64,000 nucleotides of DNA, from contig NZ_WPIK01000003.1 of the NCBI RefSeq assembly GCF_009754915.1, positions 124,001-188,000 on the forward strand, read 5' to 3'. Position numbers and translations under genes: made by a program. The notes beneath the pieces are model-generated. The model was given only the letters and a program-made list of their open reading frames with translations. It had not been told where the DNA came from and did not search any database. Positions 9,718 to 18,057 of the stretch are shown one piece after another; position 1 is the stretch's first letter; the number at the start of each line of letters is the position of its first letter. The DNA is from Mucilaginibacter arboris. GTDB lineage: Bacteria; Bacteroidota; Bacteroidia; Sphingobacteriales; Sphingobacteriaceae.

Positions 9718-10578
9718 TTATTTTGATATTGGAGCCAGTTCCAGGTGGTATTTTACCAGATCATCAATTGGCGAACGGATAATACGGCCGAAAGTCATAC
9801 CATATTCTGTAGCTGTTTCTTCTAAAACATTCCTGAAATTGTATCCAACAGAGCCAATACAGTTAAAAGAGTAATTTTTATAATCGGGATAATGGCTTAC
9901 CAGGTTTCGGAAAAAGTCTTCAAAAGAAGTTTTAACCAGGTTGCGCGAGTAAGCAATATTTGCAGTATTATCGTAAACAAACTTGCTGAAACTTGCACAA
10001 AAACGGTTTGGCAAAGGTTTAGTGTAAACGTTATCGATAATTTCGTCGGGTGTTAAATGGAAAGTTTCCCAAAAATTATCGCGTACTTCCTGCGGCATAT
10101 AGCCGCGCACATAATCAGAAAGCAGCTTTTTGCCAATGTAACAGCCACTTCCTTCATCACCTAAAATATAAGCTAAAGAGTTTATTTTAAAGGCAATATC
10201 TTTACCGTCATAAATACAGGTATTGGTCCCGGTCCCTAAAATAGCTGCAAAACCGGCATTAATGCCCAGTAAAGCACGTGCAGCAGCCATTAAATCGTGC
10301 CCAACAAATACTTTTGCAGTTTTGAAAACGGTTTTCATGGCATCTTCCACAATTTTAACCTTATCGGCCACATCACAACCTGCACCATAATAATACAGTT
10401 CTGTAATGTCTTCCTTTTTCAGGTCAGAAGGCAAATGTTCATTAAGAGAATTAATAATGTAAGCCGTGTCAGAAAAAAAAGGATTATAACCTTCGGTATT
10501 GTAATATACCTTTTTACCGTATTCGTTAATCAGGCACCAATTGGTTTTGGTAGAGCCGCCATCCGCTATTATGATCAT
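9718..10578 (-). CDS. BadF/BadG-type N-acetylglucosamine kinase-like protein
   Basis: This 286-residue protein of the sugar kinase/actin fold keeps the intact first phosphate loop DGGSTKTNW (residues 6-14) and the second nucleotide segment AILGTGTNTCIYDG with LGDEGSG. Family members phosphorylate N-acetylglucosamine or related amino sugars with ATP. The paralog in the pfkA operon aligns along its length but has lost the first loop. The gene stands alone on the minus strand between repeats. The substrate is not shown by context. Confidence 0.8.
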   Translation of the reverse strand: MIIIADGGSTKTNWCLINEYGKKVYYNTEGYNPFFSDTAYIINSLNEHLPSDLKKEDITELYYYGAGCDVADKVKIVEDAMKTVFKTAKVFVGHDLMAAARALLGINAGFAAILGTGTNTCIYDGKDIAFKINSLAYILGDEGSGCYIGKKLLSDYVRGYMPQEVRDNFWETFHLTPDEIIDNVYTKPLPNRFCASFSKFVYDNTANIAYSRNLVKTSFEDFFRNLVSHYPDYKNYSFNCIGSVGYNFRNVLEETATEYGMTFGRIIRSPIDDLVKYHLELAPISK

Positions 10579-10659
10579 TTCTTATTATATATCTTTAAAC
10601 AGTTTTTAAAAGTATGGATTTTATACTAACTATTAAAACTACTTTAAATTATTGCTGTT

Positions 10660-10865
10660 TCCGCCCAAGGGAAGGCTGTTTAAATTTTTGTTCCAATTAC
10701 CGGCGATGCTTCTTTTATCAACCAAAAAACCGCAAGGCCCTGTGCTTTTTATACGGGCAGCAAGGGCAAGTGCAGATTTTATAGTGCTAAAAGAAGCATC
10801 AGGGCTAATCCTTTTTTTACTTAAAATGAGACAGCAGGAAAATATTGGCACAGGTGTTGTTAAAC
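10660..10865. repeat. Fold-back-like repeat with inverted word pair
   Basis: ATGCTTCTTTTATCAACC (10706-10723) and TAAAAGAAGCAT (10788-10799) form an inverted pair about 94 bases across. GGCTGTTTAAATTTTTG to the left and GTTGTTAAACTTTCTG to the right resemble the outer arms of the longer fold-back elements in this window, but match each other only weakly. Boundaries are approximate. Confidence 0.5.
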
Positions 10866-10895
10866 TTTCTGTATCATAAAATATAAAGAATTGGT

Positions 10896-11690
10896 TTGAA
10901 CGGGATTGAATTAAACAGAAGTGAGCTGCAGCAGGACGGGCATACGGCAAGTGAAAATGTATATATAATTTCTGATGAGTATCCGATACCTCGTTTAGCA
11001 ACTACCAGAAGAATTTGGATTTATCTTCCCCCTGATTATCACGCAGAAACTAAAAGCTATCCGGTACTTTACATGCACGACGGGCAGAATTTGTTTGATA
11101 ACCATTCTGCAAGTTTTGGTGAGTGGGGCGTAGATGAATACCTGGATTCTGTAGGAAAGCCGGAAATAATTGTAGTTGGGATAGACCACGGCAACAATGA
11201 ACGGTTACTCGAATATAATCCCTATGATTCGGAACACGGAGTTGGTAAAGGCAATGCTTATGTCGATTTTTTAGTTTATAACTTAAAGCCTTATATCGAT
11301 TCTAATTTCCGTACTCAAAAAGGTGCATCCTGTACTTCTATTGCCGGAAGTTCTATGGGAGGTTTAATTTCAATGTATGCAGCAGTAAAATATCCTGACG
11401 TATTTGGAAATGCAGGTGTTTTTTCCCCTGCTTTTTGGATGGCGCCAGCTATTTTTTCTTTTGCAGAAGAAAAAGAGCTGCCCGGTTCATCAGGTTTTTA
11501 TTTTATCTGCGGAGATTTAGAAAGCGGGCAAATGGTTCCGGATATGGAAAAAATGGCTTCGATAATTGCCCAAAAAAACTTAAAGCAAGGTTCTTTAAAA
11601 GTTGAAGTAATAGTAGGGGGCAGGCACGAAGAAAAATTGTGGCAAGAAAGTTTTCCGAAATTTTATCAATGGCTTATGGCAACTTGTTAA
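10896..11690 (+). CDS. Putative esterase (esterase D family, alpha/beta hydrolase)
   Basis: This 264-residue hydrolase has the nucleophile elbow GSSMGG with Ser153, an Asp in CGDLESGQ and a His in GGRHEEKLW that can complete the triad. MHDGQNLFD near residue 60 is typical of the putative esterase family. No signal peptide is seen, so it is probably cytoplasmic. The reading frame has no ATG at a sensible place; the start used is a TTG at 10896, just after the fold-back repeat. The substrate is unknown; the family includes feruloyl, siderophore and S-formylglutathione esterases. Confidence 0.75.
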   Translation: MNGIELNRSELQQDGHTASENVYIISDEYPIPRLATTRRIWIYLPPDYHAETKSYPVLYMHDGQNLFDNHSASFGEWGVDEYLDSVGKPEIIVVGIDHGNNERLLEYNPYDSEHGVGKGNAYVDFLVYNLKPYIDSNFRTQKGASCTSIAGSSMGGLISMYAAVKYPDVFGNAGVFSPAFWMAPAIFSFAEEKELPGSSGFYFICGDLESGQMVPDMEKMASIIAQKNLKQGSLKVEVIVGGRHEEKLWQESFPKFYQWLMATC

Positions 11691-11713
11691 GCTGCCACAA
11701 GCCATATTTTATA

Positions 11714-12409
11714 TTATTTCCCTGTTTCTTTTAGCTTATAAAAATCGAGGACCAACTGGTCCATATTGCCGTACTTGTATTTCTTATTCTTGATCTTTTC
11801 TACAATTTCTGGTTCGCTGGCCATAATTTCTGTCATTATCGGTATAAAATTGTCGCGTTTCAGTTCAGTTAAGCTGTTCGGGTTATCACCGTAAAAATAA
11901 GCACTTTTTCCTCTGCCGCCGCCTCCGCGCCCTCCGCCTAAATTAATGCCTAAACCACCGCCCATTCCTCCGCCAAAACTGCCGCCGCCAATACCAAAGC
12001 TTGGCCTGATACCCGGCCTCATACCGCCGCCATTTCCATTGCCGTCTCCTGTTGTAGCATATAATTTTAGTGGTTCATCAACCAAAACCTTTACAAAATC
12101 AATTCTTTTGCCTGTCCAATCTTCTGATCTTGGCGCATGTGCCACGGTAAAGCTGTCTTTACCAGCCACAAAAGACCGGATCATCGAAGCAGATAACCTG
12201 TCTTTTTCTTCGCCCTTATCTTTTCTAAATAAAATAAAACCTTCACTGTTTTCCGGACTTCTGCCAGAAGGGTTAACTACAATTTGTCCGATTACTTTTT
12301 TTCCATTAGAATCATAATAATAACCATCGTCCCATTGGTTTAAACCAAGTTGGGCCGAAGCTGAAAAGGCAATCGTTAAAAACAAAAAAGATAAAATAAC
12401 TGCGCGCAT
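11714..12409 (-). CDS. Secreted Gly-rich hypothetical protein
   Basis: From the ATG at 12407-12409 the protein has 231 residues with a signal peptide ([20 protein letters not shown]). The middle part (about residues 132-170) is a Gly-rich run with GGGSFGGGMGGG that looks disordered. The flanking parts are ordinary, with NGKKVIGQIVVNP near the N-terminus and a charged C-terminus. I do not recognise a named family. The next in-frame upstream ATG would add 11 residues before the signal peptide and is unlikely. Confidence 0.65.
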   Translation of the reverse strand: MRAVILSFLFLTIAFSASAQLGLNQWDDGYYYDSNGKKVIGQIVVNPSGRSPENSEGFILFRKDKGEEKDRLSASMIRSFVAGKDSFTVAHAPRSEDWTGKRIDFVKVLVDEPLKLYATTGDGNGNGGGMRPGIRPSFGIGGGSFGGGMGGGLGINLGGGRGGGGRGKSAYFYGDNPNSLTELKRDNFIPIMTEIMASEPEIVEKIKNKKYKYGNMDQLVLDFYKLKETGK

Positions 12410-12442
12410 TTTTATATGTTTTAAAATTATAGCATAAACCAC

Positions 12443-12477
12443 GATACGTTGTTTTTAGTATACTTCTTTTACGTATC
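12443..12477. repeat. Short palindrome carrying a repeat word
   Basis: GATACGT (12443-12449) and ACGTATC (12471-12477) frame ATACTTCTTTTA (12460-12471). It lies between the Gly-rich protein gene and the threonine aldolase gene, which are divergent. Confidence 0.5.
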
Positions 12478-12595
12478 AATTTTGTTAAGACTATGCTTTT
12501 TGTAAAACGTTTATATCAATCCTGAAATAATTTACAATTACGCAAATAAATAATTGGATTGCGTTTATTTTGCAACCAAACCTAATAACGATACA

Positions 12596-13615
12596 ATGAC
12601 AGTTGATTTAAGAAGCGATACCGTAACAAAACCCACACCGGGAATGCTCGATGCCATGTGGAGCGCCAAAGTAGGTGATGATGTTTACGGAGAAGACGAA
12701 ACCATAAACGCACTGGAAGCGAAAGCAGCAGCACTTTTCGGAATGGAAGCTGCTATTTTTTGCCCTTCGGGAACCATGACCAATCAAATTGCTATTAAAT
12801 GTTTTACCCAACCGTTAGATGAACTGATTGCCGACCAAACCGCGCATGTTTACCGTTACGAAGGTGGCGGAATTGCTTTTAACTCGGCTGTTTCTACAAG
12901 ATTGTTAAATGGCGAACGAGGGGTTTTAACTGCAGAAATGATTTCACCGGAAATCAACGATCCGAACAATGTCCATTATCCGCGTACCACTTTAGTTGTG
13001 CTGGAAAATACGGTAAATAAAGGCGGCGGAAATTGTTATACTTTGGATCAGATTAAACCAATTGCAGAATTATGTGCTAAAAGGAGCATTAAACTGCACC
13101 TGGATGGCGCACGTATTTTTAATGCTTTAACTTTTACCAAAGACAAAGCTGCGGATTACGGACAGTATTTTAACGGTATTTCTGTTTGCCTTTCCAAAGG
13201 TTTAGGCGCGCCCGTTGGATCTGTTTTTTTAGCTGATAAAAACAGTATTGCTTATGCACGTCGAGTTCGTAAGGTTTTAGGCGGAGGAATGCGCCAGGCT
13301 GGTTTTTTGGCTGCAGCCGGAATGTATGCTTTGGACCATCAGGTAAAGCGTTTGCAGCAAGACCACGATCATGCCAAATCACTGGAAGAAACTTTAAACA
13401 ATTGCAACTGGGTTACCGGCGTTTTATCTGTAGAAACCAATATTGTTATTTTTGATACGGTAAAAGAAGCATCGTACTATTTGCAAAAATTAGCCGAAAA
13501 AGGAATCAAAGCTTCTGCTAATGATGTTCGCCGGATTCGTTTTGTTACGCATTTGGATGTGCATCCTGATCAAATTCAATATACAATTGAAGCATTAAAA
13601 AACCTGAACGAATAA
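12596..13615 (+). CDS. ltaE: Low-specificity L-threonine aldolase
   Basis: The enzyme is a PLP-dependent aldolase that splits threonine or allo-threonine into glycine and acetaldehyde. From the ATG at 12596 it has 339 residues, beginning MTVDLRSDTVTKPTPGM, the family hallmark. The PLP Lys is in CLSKGLGAPVGS, and HLDGARIFNA holds the cofactor Asp. An in-frame TTG at 12554 is less likely because the family always starts near VDLRSDT. The aldo/keto reductase gene follows after 8 bases and is probably co-transcribed. Codons for DTVKEAS contain a sense copy of the repeat word (13461-13472), and ADKNSIA contains the second form (13237-13248). Confidence 0.92.
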   Translation: MTVDLRSDTVTKPTPGMLDAMWSAKVGDDVYGEDETINALEAKAAALFGMEAAIFCPSGTMTNQIAIKCFTQPLDELIADQTAHVYRYEGGGIAFNSAVSTRLLNGERGVLTAEMISPEINDPNNVHYPRTTLVVLENTVNKGGGNCYTLDQIKPIAELCAKRSIKLHLDGARIFNALTFTKDKAADYGQYFNGISVCLSKGLGAPVGSVFLADKNSIAYARRVRKVLGGGMRQAGFLAAAGMYALDHQVKRLQQDHDHAKSLEETLNNCNWVTGVLSVETNIVIFDTVKEASYYLQKLAEKGIKASANDVRRIRFVTHLDVHPDQIQYTIEALKNLNE

Positions 13616-13623
13616 TTGCAAAG

Positions 13624-14517
13624 ATGAAATATGCAACTTTAGGAAAATCAGATTTATCAGTCAGTAAAATAGGTTTTGGCTGCATGTCGCTTCGCGGAAG
13701 CAGCGAAGAGAATAAAACCTTGCTAAACAAAGCATTGGAACTTGGGATCAATTATTTTGATACTGCGGATTTGTATGATGGCGGGCAGAACGAAATTATC
13801 ATTGGGAATTTATTGAAATTTTATCGCGATAAAATTGTTTTGGCAACTAAAGTTGGAAACCAGCGGCAAGCCGATGGCAGCACCAAATGGAATGCAAGCA
13901 AAGCATATATTTTACAAGCTGTTGAAGGAAGTTTGAAGCGTTTACAAACAGATTATATCGATTTATACCAATTACATGGTGGTATGATTGATGATAATAT
14001 TGATGAAACCATTGAAGCTTTTGAATTGCTGAAACAGCAGGGAAAGATTCGTTATTATGGTATTTCTTCCATCCGCCCAAATGTTATCCGGGAATATGTA
14101 GCAAAATCAAATATAGTAAGTGTGATGATGCAATATAGTTTGTTGGATCGGCGACCAAAAGAAACTTGCTTTAATCTGCTTGAAAAAAATCAAATCAGTT
14201 GTTTAACGCGTGGAAGCGTTGCCCAAGGTTTGCTTGTAAATAAACCGGCAAAAGCTTATTTGAATTATTCTGAAAAAGAGGTGCTAAAAGCAGCACAAGC
14301 AATCAAAGAAGTTTCTGATGAAAGTAAAAGTAACGCACAAACTGCTTTACAATTTGCTTTGGCGCCGAAAATTGTTGCCAGCGCTGTTGTTGGTATTCGA
14401 ACTTTAGAACAATTGGAAGATGCGGTTGGAACTTTGGATGTTCCTGAACTTTCTGATGAAGATTTGAATTTACTTAAAAATTCAATCATTCCTAATCAAT
14501 ATGAGCAGCATCGTTAA
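13624..14517 (+). CDS. Aldo/keto reductase
   Basis: This 297-residue NAD(P)H-dependent oxidoreductase of the AKR fold has the catalytic Tyr in the second segment (FDTADLYDGGQNE) with the supporting Asp and the Lys in LATKVG, followed by YIDLYQLHG and the cofactor segment SAVVGIRTLEQLEDAV near the C-terminus. It lies 8 bases after the threonine aldolase gene, and the acetaldehyde released there is a possible but unproven substrate. A second AKR gene lies at 16913-17935; the two are not close copies. The stop codon lies in the loop of the terminator hairpin. Confidence 0.85.
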   Translation: MKYATLGKSDLSVSKIGFGCMSLRGSSEENKTLLNKALELGINYFDTADLYDGGQNEIIIGNLLKFYRDKIVLATKVGNQRQADGSTKWNASKAYILQAVEGSLKRLQTDYIDLYQLHGGMIDDNIDETIEAFELLKQQGKIRYYGISSIRPNVIREYVAKSNIVSVMMQYSLLDRRPKETCFNLLEKNQISCLTRGSVAQGLLVNKPAKAYLNYSEKEVLKAAQAIKEVSDESKSNAQTALQFALAPKIVASAVVGIRTLEQLEDAVGTLDVPELSDEDLNLLKNSIIPNQYEQHR

Positions 14518-14535
14518 AAGCGATGCTGTTTTTAT
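14506..14535 (+). terminator. Terminator overlapping the AKR stop codon
   Basis: CAGCATCG (14506-14513) pairs with CGATGCTG (14521-14528), followed by TTTTTAT. The right arm is ATGCTGTTTTTA, the second form of the repeat word, so the word itself forms the terminator. Confidence 0.75.
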
Positions 14536-14604
14536 GAGGTAAAAGTTAATATTAAGAGTTACGAAGATTGTTCTTGAAAAGCTAAAATTTATACTTTGTA
14601 ATTA

Positions 14605-14910
14605 CTATTTTAATTTTCTTTTCTTTGGATTTTGACGGTTTGAAAAAAAAGAAATAACTTCAACAGTATCACCATTAATACGATAATACAAAGTATTATG
14701 TGTTAATACAACAGCCCGTCGGACATCTTTTTTAATTTCTGACCTTTGAAATAAATTTGGATTTTGAGATAAAAGTTCTAATGTTTCCTCTATTTTTGAT
14801 GCAAGATTTCGTAATTCTTTTTCTGTCCAGTTTTCTTCAAGATAAGTTATGGTTTGTTCTAATTCATTTAAAGCATAATCAGTCCAGAATATTTTATAGC
14901 CATTTTTCAT
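14605..14910 (-). CDS. RelE/ParE-family toxin
   Basis: This 101-residue toxin has the family's pattern: DYALNELEQTITYLEENW near the N-terminus, a central LLSQNPNLFQRS, and a C-terminal VLTHNTLYYRINGDTVEVIS ahead of NRQNPKK. RelE-like members cut mRNA on the ribosome and ParE-like members poison gyrase; sequence alone does not decide which. The start overlaps the end of the antitoxin gene by 17 bases, the usual arrangement. Confidence 0.85.
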   Translation of the reverse strand: MKNGYKIFWTDYALNELEQTITYLEENWTEKELRNLASKIEETLELLSQNPNLFQRSEIKKDVRRAVVLTHNTLYYRINGDTVEVISFFSNRQNPKKRKLK

Positions 14911-15133
14911 ACAGTTTTCTTGCTGTTGAATGTGGGTTTAATTTTCCAGATTCTGCATCTTGCAAACCTTTCTCAATAGATTCTTTCTCATTTTCGGAAA
15001 TAGAATTGTACCAGTCTTTGTTTTGTTGCTTTCTAAGTTCTATGATTTTATTCAGGATTGAAATATCCTCAATAGTTGAAAGCCATTGAATTAATTCTAT
15101 CTTTTTATTTTGGATGTTTAAATTGGTATTCAT
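14894..15133 (-). CDS. Antitoxin partner of the RelE/ParE toxin
   Basis: This 79-residue acidic helical protein (ELIQWLSTIEDISILNKIIE, then WYNSISENEKESIEKGLQD) resembles short Bacteroidota antitoxins encoded just before ParE-like toxins. It overlaps the toxin gene by 17 bases. It would bind and inactivate the toxin and probably repress the operon. Confidence 0.75.
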   Translation of the reverse strand: MNTNLNIQNKKIELIQWLSTIEDISILNKIIELRKQQNKDWYNSISENEKESIEKGLQDAESGKLNPHSTARKLYEKWL

Positions 15134-15166
15134 GTTTAATTTTTTTTATTTCTGAATTAAAAATCA

Positions 15167-15430
15167 TTAGTTGCGGAGTGCATCATAAGTTTTCAAATAT
15201 TCTTCCACATTCTTTTTTACAAGCTCATTTCCACTAATAAACTCAGAAAGAATATGCTTTTTTATTTGTTCATTATCCAAATCATCGTCAGAAATAACTT
15301 CTCCACGTTCAGATTGCTAAATTCTGTTTTCAATTTTTTCTATTAAAATTAATCTTTCAACTAATTCATCAATAGAAAATTCTTCGGGGAATTTTTCGAT
15401 CTGCTCTTTCAATTTGGCTTTAGTCAGCAT
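15167..15430 (-). pseudogene. Antitoxin-like gene with internal amber stop
   Basis: Reading from the ATG at 15428-15430, the frame gives MLTKAKLKEQIEKFPEEFSI and on to LILIEKIENRI, then TAG at 15317-15319. The same frame continues with QSERGEVISDDDLDNEQIKK and on to DALRN, ending at TAA (15167-15169). The part across the stop resembles antitoxins that carry (K)QSExGEVIS, so the stop most likely interrupts one gene of 87 codons. It precedes the intact RelE/ParE pair. It could also be a truncated but expressed 37-residue peptide. Confidence 0.55.
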
Positions 15431-15525
15431 GTTTATTTGTTTATTAGTATTATTCTAATATAAAAATAAATTCCTTATGAATAATTAATATAAGAACATT
15501 TATTTTTGCTTATTCTTTCAGTAAG

Positions 15526-15912
15526 CTACATCTTTGTCTTTTTTGGGGCTTTTGTTTCTGCTTTTTCCAGGTTTTCATTAACCCTGAATTTTACAATTTT
15601 TGTTATCAGATCTAATGGAAGCGGTTGGTCTATTGGAAACTGAATTGCACCTTTTGAATTTTTATAAACAGAGATTTCCTGCTGAAATGCTTTAATTCCT
15701 GATGCGGTTGGATAAAAGCCAATATGGTTTTTATAAGCTGCAAAATAAACCAGGCTACCGTTTAATTTAAAGGCAGGCATTCCATAACTGATTGTTTCTT
15801 TTGCATCAGGTGCAGCTTTTCTAATGGTTAGCCGTAATTGTTCCAAAATTTCCTGAACATCTTTTGGAAAACTTTCAATGTAAGAACCTATGTCAATAAA
15901 ATCTTTTTTCAT
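15526..15912 (-). CDS. DUF1801 family protein (YdhG-like)
   Basis: This 128-residue protein starts with DIGSYIESFPKDVQEILEQL and has the family core KETISYGMPAFKLNGSLVYF and KNHIGFYPTASGIKAF. DUF1801 members have a frataxin-like fold, and one was described as an iron chaperone; the function here is unknown. The length fits the family. A repeat word copy lies just upstream (15945-15954). Confidence 0.8.
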   Translation of the reverse strand: MKKDFIDIGSYIESFPKDVQEILEQLRLTIRKAAPDAKETISYGMPAFKLNGSLVYFAAYKNHIGFYPTASGIKAFQQEISVYKNSKGAIQFPIDQPLPLDLITKIVKFRVNENLEKAETKAPKKTKM

Positions 15913-16046
15913 TTTACAAGAAGTTGAATTTCTCGTTAAATAGTTGCTTCTTTTATCAGTATAAAAGTATTTAATTTTGTTTGTAATTGGATTGAAAATC
16001 CATAGTTCAAAAGATGGGATTAGAAATGCTTTTGTATATAGCAGTT

Positions 16047-16112
16047 TTATTCGTCATCAAGTTCTTTCAAGAAGTTATCTACAGATTTATTGTCAATAGT
16101 ATTTGTTTTCAT
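16047..16112 (-). pseudogene. Relic of the N-terminus of a DUF1801-like gene
   Basis: A short frame of 21 codons reads MKTNTIDNKSVDNFLKELDD then E and stop. It resembles the first residues of a second DUF1801 type (SVxDFLxxIxDEQKR), and breaks exactly where EQKR would follow. Nothing similar is visible after it. It may be a relic or chance. Confidence 0.25.
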
Positions 16113-16164
16113 TTAGCAATGTCCGCTTTAAATATTGTTGATGGTGTTACTTTAAACACTTATG

Positions 16165-16635
16165 TTAAGTTAGCATTATCATTTTTCGGATTAAAGAAAT
16201 TTGTCCTAAATGATAATAGCTGTGTTCAATAACGCCTTCAATATTTCGCAAATAACTTCCATATGTGTTGTCTATAAATGGTTGGTCAAAATTGTTGTCA
16301 TCCATTTGTTCAACTTGGCTTGCAAATTTTTCAGAATTGTTCAAAAAGTCTGTTACTATTTTGTTCCAATCTGCTTCCGAATGTATTTGTGGAAGGTCAA
16401 AACTGTATTTGTCGCTAATTTCAAGTTTTCCATTTTCAAAAGCGTCCAATAGTCCTGCCAAATAATAGTTTATATGATAGGTTAAAGCCGCAATAGTATT
16501 TAAACCGTCAACTTTTTGTATTGCCTGTTGCCAATTCACGTTCAATATTTGTTCCTTATAATTTGTGTTAGCAATCCAATGTCCATCAAGTAATACTTCT
16601 CGAATTCGGTTTGCAATAGTCAAATTTCTTGTCAT
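16165..16635 (-). CDS. DinB/DUF1572-like protein
   Basis: This 156-residue helical protein has the pattern of DinB-type four-helix bundles: His in GHWIANTNYK, His in LTYHINYYLAGLLDAF and a C-terminal HSYYHLGQISLIRK, which supply the three metal-binding His residues. Members are thiol-dependent metal enzymes or are uncharacterised; some use bacillithiol, which fits other genes in this window. The exact function is unknown. Confidence 0.7.
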   Translation of the reverse strand: MTRNLTIANRIREVLLDGHWIANTNYKEQILNVNWQQAIQKVDGLNTIAALTYHINYYLAGLLDAFENGKLEISDKYSFDLPQIHSEADWNKIVTDFLNNSEKFASQVEQMDDNNFDQPFIDNTYGSYLRNIEGVIEHSYYHLGQISLIRKMIMLT

Positions 16636-16829
16636 AGTATTTATAGCTTAGATGCTCTTAATAGGGCGAGGTTCCATCAGCTTGCCGCTAACTCGTGTAT
16701 TGACACAAGTTATATAAGTTTTAGTAAACATAAAAAAGTCTTCTCGATATTCAATTTTATACAGTTTAAATTTTAGGCTATTGATAAGGAGCGTTAACGC
16801 CTTTTATTTTTAATATAAATGCCAACCTA

Positions 16830-16865
16830 AAAAACAAAAGCCGAAACTGATAAAGTTCCGGCTTT
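16830..16865 (-). terminator. Terminator of the second aldo/keto reductase gene
   Basis: AAAGCCGAAACT (16837-16848) pairs with AGTTCCGGCTTT (16854-16865) with one mismatch; the minus strand continues with TGTTTTTT. Confidence 0.75.
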
Positions 16866-16868
16866 CCT

Positions 16869-16910
16869 GATAAAAATAACATACTATTTTTATGTCATTA
16901 AAAGAAGCAT
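16869..16910. repeat. Inverted repeat-word pair between AKR stop and terminator
   Basis: TGATAAAAATAACATACTAT is followed by TTTTATGTCATTAAAAGAAG and CAT, giving a variant copy and a standard copy (16899-16910). Confidence 0.55.
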
Positions 16911-16912
16911 CC

Positions 16913-17935
16913 TTAATCCTTCTTCCTATCGCTTCCCTGCCGTTCCACCATCCAGCCCGGATATTCTTTTGGCAAAGCACTTACTTCATCGATCCGTTTC
17001 AGTTCATCGGCATTTAAAGTAAGCTCGGTTGAATGTAAGTTAGATTTTAACTGTTCCGGATTTTTAGCACCAATAATGGTACTGGTTACGCCAGGTTGCT
17101 GCCTAACCCAGGCCAAAGCAATTTCAGCAGCTTTAACCTGATATTGTTGTCCGATCTCGTTCAAAACATCAACAATATCATAAGCTTTTTCTTTGTTGAT
17201 AGGAGGGAAATCAAAACTATCGCGACGGGAATTTCCTGCTTTTTCATTTTCGCGTGTGTATTTTCCGGAAAGAAAACCACCAGCAAGCGGACTCCAGGGC
17301 ATTATACCTATATTTTCGGCTTTGGCCAATGGTAAAATTTCCCGTTCAATATCTCTCCCAGAAAGCGAATAGAAATATTGCATGCCCACAAATTTGTTCC
17401 ATCCATGTTTTTCGGCTATGCCTAAAGCTTTCATTACCATCCAGGCCGGCCAGTTACAAACTGCAACGTAACGTACTTTTCCAGTGAGTACAATATCATT
17501 CAGTGAACGTACAATTTCTTCAACAGGAGTGTAAGGATCAACGCCGTGAACATATAAAATATCGATATGGTCTAATTGCAAACGCTGCAAACTTTCATCT
17601 ACCGACTGGAAAATATGATAGCGCGACAAGCCAACGTTGTTTTTACCTTCGCCCATTTTGCCACGTACTTTGGTTGCTATAACTAAGTCGTTCCGGTTCA
17701 AACCCAAATCTTTAATCGATTGTCCGAGCAGTTTTTCCGATTGTCCGAAGGAGTACACATTGGCCGTATCAATAAAGTTGATTCCTGCATCAACAACTTG
17801 TTTTATTAAATCATTTGCGCCTGCCTGGTCAACGCCGCCAATTGCCTGCCATTGCCCGCTTGAACCAAAAGTCATCGTTCCGAAACAAATCTCGGATACC
17901 AGCAGCCCGGTATTGCTTAAAAAATTATATTTCAT
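16913..17935 (-). CDS. Aldo/keto reductase (second)
   Basis: This 340-residue oxidoreductase of the AKR fold has the catalytic residues in FIDTANVYSFGQSE (Asp, Tyr) and VIATKVRGKMG (Lys). HIDILYVHGVDPYTP holds the His, and STIIGAKNPEQL the cofactor segment. It is of the longer type often annotated as aryl-alcohol or sugar reductase. It stands alone on the minus strand with its own terminator. A repeat word in the second form (17937-17948) begins 2 bases upstream of its start codon. Confidence 0.85.
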   Translation of the reverse strand: MKYNFLSNTGLLVSEICFGTMTFGSSGQWQAIGGVDQAGANDLIKQVVDAGINFIDTANVYSFGQSEKLLGQSIKDLGLNRNDLVIATKVRGKMGEGKNNVGLSRYHIFQSVDESLQRLQLDHIDILYVHGVDPYTPVEEIVRSLNDIVLTGKVRYVAVCNWPAWMVMKALGIAEKHGWNKFVGMQYFYSLSGRDIEREILPLAKAENIGIMPWSPLAGGFLSGKYTRENEKAGNSRRDSFDFPPINKEKAYDIVDVLNEIGQQYQVKAAEIALAWVRQQPGVTSTIIGAKNPEQLKSNLHSTELTLNADELKRIDEVSALPKEYPGWMVERQGSDRKKD

Positions 17936-18057
17936 AATGCTGTTTTTATTAATGTAGATGTTTAACCATCTAATGCTTCTTTTTGTTCTTAATGTAATGT
18001 TAAACTAAGATTACCGCTACATAAAACCTCTGTTACAAAATTGCGTTTACTGTTAAC

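Noticed and set aside
9613-9720. Possible CRISPR array because of closely spaced repeats
   Set aside because: The repeats alternate in orientation and the spacers are irregular. No cas gene or regular direct-repeat array exists anywhere in the window.
10639-11001. Open frames on both strands over the fold-back repeat before the esterase
   Set aside because: They lie in repeat sequence or antisense to the esterase start, have no family features and disagree with the codon use of neighbouring genes.
16014-16232. 72-residue hydrophobic open frame on the plus strand
   Set aside because: It has no ribosome binding site or family features and overlaps the DinB-like gene on the other strand.
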